Source: Branchiostoma floridae (Eukaryota > Chordata > Leptocardii > Amphioxiformes > Branchiostomatidae). Taken from it: a DNA stretch of 64,000 bases. Numbering within the stretch: position 1 is the stretch's first letter; each line of letters starts with the position of its first letter. Under the pieces are notes generated by a model, which saw only the letters and a program-made list of their open reading frames with translations, had not been told where the DNA came from and did no database searches. The stretch is taken from the NCBI RefSeq assembly GCF_000003815.2, contig NC_049996.1, positions 161,422 through 225,421 on the forward strand, given 5' to 3'. A program made the position numbers and the translations under genes. Of the stretch, positions 57,607 to 64,000 are shown one piece after another.

Positions 57607-59840
57607 TGTGAAGGAGTCTCTGAGAACAAATTTGAACAGTCAGTATTTAATACACATATGTGTATATTTGCATATTGACCAGGTGAAATCCCATGTCAAA
57701 TTGGCATTGAAATCATCAAAAATTGTCACAGCCCAAATATCTAAATCATACAGATAATCCAAATAATTGGCAATAAGACAGCAACAACATGCTCATTATA
57801 TAATCATTCCATGTCAAAATGGTGACACCTCTTCTCATCATACTCCACCATCAAAATGGCAGCATCCTGGATGGGAGTAAAACCAATATAGATTTTGCTA
57901 TTGCACATGAGGTGTATTATTTCCAAATCAGTACAAATTGTCNNNNNNNNNNNNNNNNNNNNNNNNNNNNNNNNNNNNNNNNNNNNNNNNNNNNNNNNNN
58001 NNNNNNNNNNNNNNNNNNNNNNNNNNNNNNNNNNNNNNNNNNAATGTTATTTCATGTTACCTTAATCGTTTTATATTCATAATTATGCTAATTCGATGAC
58101 GCCATTGGTCAAAATCCAAATTGGCGGACCATTCTTTGACTCGAATGTATTTACTATCTGCTATTTTCATACAAAATAAAGTTTACATGATCGTTTTCAG
58201 TCCATTTTATTGGATTTCGTTGTAATGTGTGGATAGAATAGTATNNNNNNNNNNNNNNNNNNNNNNNNNNNNNNNNNNNNNNNNNNNNNNNNNNNNNNNN
58301 NNNNNNNNNNNNNNNNNNNNNNNNNNNNNNNNNNNNNNNNNNNNNNNNNNNNNNNNNNNNNNNNTATGTTAAAGCCATTAACAGTGTATTTAGACAACCA
58401 AATTCCCTTTATTTTGGTGTATAGCATTTGTGTTTTGGTGCAGGGATTTTTGAGGTATCGCCTGAGAAAGTGGCAAGACCAGTTGTTTACCCCTGTTTCG
58501 GCGGGGTCAGGTCACGTGACTGAACACGGGCGGGCGGGGCTGTAGAAAAATTCCACAGATGCCTGCGGAATTCCGAGAATTCTTGTCAAACGGTTGCTCA
58601 CTATAATGTTAGGCGGGGTCCATGAGACGCCCGCCAAATACCAGATCACTGCGCGACACTCAACTGGCTCCATTTCACACCTGGTCCATTTCACACCTGA
58701 CTCAGTTCAAACACCAGTAAATCAGAAACCACAATTAGTTCAGAGGTGTTTTTTGCAACATAACCCATAGAGATATGAATCATTACACATTCAAAATTTT
58801 ATTTAGATTAGACAACTGGAAGTGGCATTACTTATTGACCGCCCCTCGTACATAAACAACTCTCAAAGAAAGGTGTTCACTTACTTGCACAACATAGAAT
58901 ACACTGAATACAAAATGTATCCCTGTTTACATAGCTTATGCAGGGACATGATTCACCATACAATAGCCTGATTAAATCTCGCTTATAGCAGCCCGCCCAA
59001 CATCCGCCGGCCCTCTATTAGCTTGATGGACAATAGCCTTAAGTCAAGGGAACTGGGTTTTCCATATATGGATAATTTATGTAATTGTCATCACAGCCCA
59101 CCACAGCCTGGCTTTTGGTTGCTAGGGACTGGGTTGGGTTGCTATGTGGTGATTGACAGCATCACACCTCTTATCTGTAGTTGATCTCCTTGATCTGAGC
59201 CACTTGTACTGATGGTGGGAACAGTTGACTATGTATGCACAGTTCTACTATTATAATATGAGACATCTTTTTATTAACAACCGTTGCACCGAAGAACTAA
59301 TGTGAAAATTACTCTACAATACATAGAATAGCATTCCTTTAGGTAGATGTGCCTGTGGCATAACTTTTGATGTGACAATGGGGCAATATAGGAGGGACAT
59401 ATCATGGTTCTGAGAAGTTTGACAGGCTTCAAGTGTCACAACAACATGCCGCATTTTTGTGAACCAACTGTTTTTCTGCAGTTGTCTGCCCATATAGATC
59501 AAAGAAATATACTTTATGCCAAGCTTTCGTTGCTGGCCACATAAAATCTCACCACCAGGCAAAATAATAGTTCCAGGAAAGTCTGCGCTCCAAGATTCCT
59601 TCAAGTTTCTTGAAATCCCCACAAGATGTTGTTTTCCCACTCAAACATGCCTCTGCTCCCATGGGTCCTTCACACAGAGAACCACAGCCTGCACAGACAA
59701 TAGGAGAGGCAACTAGCCCGCCCACCGTCTGGATGGTGGAGACATGCAAATGTACTGGTTTCAACGGTAATGGGGGCTTGACCGAAATCCTGGCTTGCCA
59801 TTGGTGTTGTTATTTTCTACAACAGTTCCCCCATCTTATA
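57607..59840. other. Intergenic, two gaps, no gene seen
   Basis: Ns at 57943-58042 and 58245-58364. The stretch 58070-58125 matches the dispersed repeat at 16755-16830. A 108-codon minus-strand frame near 59314-59640 has no recognisable domain. Confidence 0.45.
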
Positions 59841-59846
59841 GCTAGT

Positions 59847-59920
59847 GGGGCACAAACTCCGCGGGGAGGGGCCAGTTACAGCCCTGGACAGCGGAGTTTG
59901 TGTTACACAGACTAACCATA
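59847..59920. repeat. Dispersed hairpin repeat, copy 2
   Basis: The stretch acaaactccgcggggagggg to gcggagtttgtgt folds on itself and matches 3395-3470 in opposite orientation. It lies just beyond the poly(A) signal of the small gene at 60023. Confidence 0.65.
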
Positions 59921-59938
59921 CAATGACAAAAGATAAAC

Positions 59939-59944
59939 TTTATT
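59939..59944 (-). terminator. Polyadenylation signal of the 60023 gene
   Basis: AATAAA on the minus strand, about 80 bases after the TGA at 60025-60023. Confidence 0.55.
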
Positions 59945-60022
59945 GATGTCCTGATATATACATAAATAATATATATACATGTGTTCACTGAAAAGATACG
60001 TCTCACCAAATGTTGAGCTGCT

Positions 60023-60359
60023 TCAAACATCGTCTGTCCGGATCTTACCCTGCAGAACACAACGTTAATATGATTAAAAAAGTGTAAAATTTTACGTGAT
60101 GTTATAAGCAGAAAGTATATGAAAAGATTTACTTTGTTTGGCCATGGCTTACTTTGGAAAACTGGAACAGCTTCCGCGCTTTCTTAATTGCTGCAATCTC
60201 TTCTGCTGTCTTCTCATTCTGTAGGTAACGTCATCACATAGTTATCAAAGTTTGTCCTTTTGATTAAAAGAGACGTCTTCATTAAGATGATGTTTGGTTT
60301 TATCTATGTTACGTACAAGTTAAGATCGTATATCCCAGCATGGCGGCATACATCAGCTC
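60023..60359 (-). CDS. Unrecognised small conserved-looking protein, last three exons (partial)
   Basis: Minus-strand exons 60359-60313, 60218-60153 and 60049-60023 (TGA) join with matching phases (entry phase 1, then 0 and 0). The product reads ADVCRHAGIYDLNLY, NEKTAEEIAAIKKARKLFQF, then SK, and ends GKIRTDDV. The middle is a charged, probably helical segment. Splice sites are GT/AG with good context and an AATAAA follows at 59939. I do not recognise the family and could not connect the 5' part; the exon-like stretch at 63948-64000 ends in phase 0, so at least one further exon would be needed between them. A different frame of the first exon reads ELMYAAMLGY but then meets a stop. Confidence 0.6.
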
Positions 60360-60582
60360 CTGTGGAACTGGGAAACATAAAACTCTTTGTATATTCCGGT
60401 TTCTTAAATCTTATTCCATACATTTAAGATGTATGGGCCAAGTCTTGGTTATGGTCATCGAGTCTTACTTGAACAGAAATGTGTACACTCGGGAAGAAAA
60501 GCCTTAGAAGTTTGGTCCGCTACTTTGTAGCGTAGCCATTTTCACGGATCCGGATCCCATTGAATGCAGGGAGACGCGGGAC

Positions 60583-60977
60583 TAGTGGTGCGTACCTAAA
60601 CTTATATTCAGGTTCATCGATCAGGTCCGGACTCAGGTTCAACAGTTCAGGTGATCATTGCATCATTGCATGTTATGTACGCTAGAAAGTTTTCTTTTTT
60701 GAGGGGGAGGGGGTATGGTGCATATAAAATTGCATGTTAGCATGAACTGAAATGCAATGTGAAAAATACATGCAAATTATATACAGCCAGTGTAAACACG
60801 AAATGTTTTTTGTCTTTTACTAGTGTAAATTTCACTGTCTATGGAAAGTTTTAGATGGTTTAGAACAAAAAAAGGGAATATAAGTGACAGATAGCTTTTT
60901 GCAAGTCCGGACTTGGCTCCTGACATTTAGTTTTTTTTTTGACAATTCCAAGTCCGGGCTTTAGGTACGCACCACTA
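60583..60977. mobile_element. hAT-like MITE, 395 bases
   Basis: The ends TAGTGGTGCGTACCTAAA and its perfect complement are flanked by CGCGGGAC at 60575-60582 and 60978-60985. Eight-base duplications and a TAG-type end fit the hAT superfamily. The arms contain caggtccggactcagg-type words. No transposase. Confidence 0.9.
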
Positions 60978-60989
60978 CGCGGGACACTT

Positions 60990-61309
60990 TGGGTAGACTG
61001 TCCAGAACGTGCCAAAATGGAGATGTTTGCAGCATCTTCAACACGTCAGACCGTTTACGATTCTTTAAATGAGTGTTATAATGTTACAATAATATTGTTT
61101 TCGTCATCTATTTTTGAACGTCAATCAACATATGATTTAGAATAATGTGATGTCAGGAAAGGCAGAGTTAGCTTTTCAGCGAAAGCATATTTATTGAACA
61201 ATAGGCATGATCATAATCCTACCCGGCGTCTGTTGCTTCAAGGTGCACTTCTGTACTTGGTGCATTCTTCGTTGTATTCGTTTATTTAAAGTGCCAACTT
61301 TAAAAGAAA
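60990..61309. other. No gene seen
   Basis: A plus-strand 68-codon frame overlaps the MITE edge and has no domain. Confidence 0.4.
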
Positions 61310-61985
61310 GATTTTTTTTATTGCAACATTAATACAAAACATAGTGGTGCCCCCATTCAAGCACACAGGCTTATATTAAAGACACCACTAGACAAAATAA
61401 CCACACAACATAGGACAAAAAAGATGAAATGGGTACGGGAACGCCTAATTCTAAAAAGAAACGGACGAATAAACTTATGTTACCAATAGTAAATGATAAG
61501 GATAGTCAAAAAGCAATTTTAAAATCGTTTTGTTTCGGATAAATATGATTGAGTTATGGAGAGAATTTGGGAATTTATATCAGATGTCAGTAAAGCCGAT
61601 CCTTTAAGTAGCAGATAAACACAACTATCAAATAACGAATTTAAATCTAACATAGGAATATTCAGGTTTTCAAGTCAGTCTAAGAGGAGTGTACGCTATT
61701 GAACATAATTAGGACAGTGAAGCAGATAATGAGGAATGATTACACCAACCTTTTCCTTCTCTTCCATGTGTTTTCTGCTGTAGCCAGACACACCGGTGCC
61801 TCCCAGTGGTGCCGCAAATCCGTTAGGCCAAGTCTAGGAGGCTGTGAAGTAGTTTTTCGTTCTCTATAAAAATTTAAAGGAAAAGCGTTTATCCTCAAAT
61901 AAGGATGTTGTTTTCCATCCAGATTAGTAGAGGTGCATGTGGCTTTAGTTTGGCTCACGTTTAAGTCATTATGTATGAGGTTCAA
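61310..61985 (-). repeat. Retroelement 3' end in minus orientation
   Basis: A poly-T run with attgcaaca (61312-61325) opens sequence that shares phrases with 20190-20700. The minus-strand frame at 61740-61985 (PRLGLTDLRHHWEAPVC) may be a decayed retroelement peptide. Confidence 0.45.
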
Positions 61986-61999
61986 GCAAAGAAAGTAAT

Positions 62000-63280
62000 G
62001 CCATTGGTTTCATAACAGGCTCCAAATTTCATTAAGTTAAAATTTTGGCAGAAGAAATGAAGAGATACATCCTCTTGAGATTGAAATATCCCAAATTGTT
62101 GGTTCTTTATTTAGCAACGTCTGTGCCACATTTCCACTCATTCGATAACAAGATACGATTTGGCTCTTTTTTGGTGATTGTTTCATTACATACTATTACA
62201 TGTGAAATCACCTCAATGTTACAGACACTGCTTCATTTCGCTTCCCGAAAGTGTGTTAGTAAATTGTAATATTCATAGAGTATTATAATTCGTGCAGTAT
62301 GAATTGGCAGTTAAGTCACTACACAGACCCCCTCCCCGCCACAATTATACACCGCTAAACACAATTTAACATTAGACACGTAGTACCCCGTCCGCCAGTT
62401 TAGTTATAAGGTCAGAAGGTCATGGGTGCTTTGTTGGGTACAGTAACAAGGTAAAAATCACTGTATCCCGTATTAGCTCTTTTGGTTGGAATTCACATTA
62501 AAGGAACAAAATAAAAGACTAACGGGCATCCCTAAAGCTATACATGTGTCACCTAGCACAGGTATCGCTCCTAAATAAACGGAAACTTTTAAATATGTAA
62601 CCGTTAGTGCCTTATCCGCCATTTTGGTACAATGTCAGACAGTCACAGGTGCTTTTTAGCTGCAGGTACCATGACAGGGTAAACAACACTACTGGCTCTT
62701 TTCTTTCGTGTTCACAGTGGAAATTAAAGAACAACATAAAATGATACGGGCCATCCTTAAAGCTGTACAGGTGTATCTAAGGTGGATATCGTCTCTGTTC
62801 TTTAGTAAGTTTACTAATTAGCAGTGGAGTAACAAGGTAACCATGTATACACACGCAGGAGGGAGTTGGCAGCAAATAAATTTAAGTACCGAGATTCAGT
62901 TAGCTCAAATACAATTATATAAGTTAGAGTCAAGCTGGCCAACATCTAACGGTTGTACATGTACTGAATAAAAACACCTATAGTGAGTTTTGGATGGTAG
63001 GGAGGGAGGTGATTATGTAATACTGCATGAATCAAAGAAGCTTTGCTTTCATAAGTTTCAATGTCATTAAATCTTTTCTTGTCATCAATAGAAAAACTTA
63101 ATGATTGATATCGCAACACAACTCATCCATCCCGGGTGTAACATGAGAGTCCAAGTTTACAACATTGTCTGAAGTTTGCACAGACTCTGTAGAACACCTG
63201 TGGCGTGTTTCGGACGGGGGCAGGGGTGGGGGTGGTGTCTATGAAGCGCAGCGAGGCACACACATGCACGCGCGCAGCAA
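62000..63280. other. No gene seen
   Basis: There is a loose duplication: a segment around 62385-62530 (cgtagtaccccgtccgccag, tcatgggtgcttt, attaaaggaacaaaa) recurs around 62605-62760 (ccttatccgcc, tcacaggtgctttt, attaaagaacaac). No exon is supported. Confidence 0.45.
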
Positions 63281-63284
63281 AATA

Positions 63285-63710
63285 TCGTCCCTCGGATAGG
63301 ACGTTAAATGGAGGTCCCGTGTCTGGGGAGAGCCATACCCCAGGCACGTTAAAGAACCCGCCACATGTGCGATGGTGCTGTGTGAGCGGTTCAAAACCTA
63401 CAGTACCTTGGCCGCACCTGGGGCAATAACTGTCGTATTGAGGTCACCTGAGTGGCGCCGAATGGCAGCTCGCTCCAGACACTTGCGACAGTCGTATTGA
63501 GGTCACCTGAGTGGCGCCGAATGGCAGCTCGCTCCAGACACTTGCGACAGTCGTATTGAGGTCACCTGAGTGGCGCCGAATGGCAGCTCGCTCCAGACCC
63601 TTGCGATTTAGCCCTGCCTATTGTAAGCTCCTCGCAATTCAGCCCCTGGCTGCAAAGAGTGAGTAGTCGGCCCACCCAATAACAATAACAATAACAACAA
63701 TATTTCACTT
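63285..63710 (+). repeat. SINE with internal 59-base triplication
   Basis: The SINE body words cctcggataggacgttaaat, ggaggtcccgtg, gggagagcc and gttaaagaaccc (63293-63362) match the element at 19620-20010. Three tandem copies of a 59-base unit (cgtattgaggtcacctgagt and so on) begin at 63432, 63491 and 63550. The block ends with an (aataac)n tail near 63680-63705. Confidence 0.7.
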
Positions 63711-63947
63711 AGCTTCAAATTTCTTTGATCAAACTCATCAAACTGATGTCAATCACAAGGTTACCCCCTTACAGGATCCTTAGGAGAGAATTATTGCCCA
63801 ATGCTGACATTAAGATGCGTTGGGTACGACACTTTAATATTAAACTTTAAGGAACGTTAAGGTTGGAAGTTTAGACTCGAGCTAAGAAGGAACCGTATAT
63901 GAATCCCATGACCTATATACCTGCCGCACAAAACTTACCTGACTTAC

Positions 63948-64000
63948 CTTAAGGTGTTCTTTTGTGAATTTTGCGAAGTTCTGTTGTCCGGAGAAACCGG
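63948..64000 (-). CDS. Possible coding exon cut by the window end
   Basis: On the minus strand GFSGQQNFAKFTKEHLK runs from the window edge to a strong donor (AAG|gtaagt) at 63947-63946. It may be an upstream exon of the gene ending at 60023, but phases do not meet directly. Recognition is not possible from 17 residues. Confidence 0.35.

Overview
This is eukaryotic, intron-rich animal DNA; it is not bacterial or viral. Exons carry GT/AG borders, introns are long and AT-rich, and the window is packed with short transposons, SINE fragments and minisatellites. The recognisable proteins (SEC61B, a villin, an ADAMTS, a phospholipase C-like protein, a JHAMT-like methyltransferase), the expanded miR-34 family and the repeat style fit a cephalochordate (amphioxus, Branchiostoma). 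That is an inference from content, not a database match. The sequence is a draft scaffold with N gaps at 2590-2689, 7550-7649, 7838-7937, 10138-10511, 13591-13690, 14970-15413, 17087-17186, 22261-22360, 24540-24639, 38295-38394, 57943-58042 and 58245-58364.

0-15 kb, plus strand: three gene fragments follow one another, each made only of internal exons. They are four exons of a phospholipase C-like protein (832-2484), four exons of an ADAMTS (9018-13506) and two exons of a villin (13827-14436). None has its start or its end here. All facing exon ends are phase 0, so a gene finder could fuse them into one false protein. Between them lie a 1.9 kb foldback element (4036-5892), a Mutator-like MITE (7057-7697), and a 5S rRNA-derived SINE split by a second copy of that MITE (9838-11145).

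15-39 kb: mostly repeats. There is a broken RTE-type retrotransposon endonuclease (17187-17845, minus), two PIF/Harbinger-type MITEs, a full tRNA-headed SINE, a Tigger-like MITE, a C-rich satellite (23.6-25.2 kb), a small unrecognised gene start (26903-28105), duplicated blocks at 29.9-32.0 kb, a probably artefactual homopolymer stretch (32505-32860), a second head-to-head tandem array (34360-35420) and two nearly identical 373-base elements with 8-base target duplications.

39.7-43.2 kb, minus strand: five hairpins with the miR-34/449 seed lie about 0.7-1.0 kb apart. This is a miR-34 cluster and the most notable functional content of the window.

50-60 kb: a complete SEC61B gene (plus, 50296-53411) with a CRE/ETS-like promoter converges on a complete four-exon JHAMT-like methyltransferase gene (minus, 57606-54808). 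Upstream of that, on the minus strand, lies the 3' end of a small unrecognised gene (60359-60023), and another possible exon touches the window end. The genes do not form a shared pathway; they are ordinary neighbours in a repeat-rich animal chromosome.
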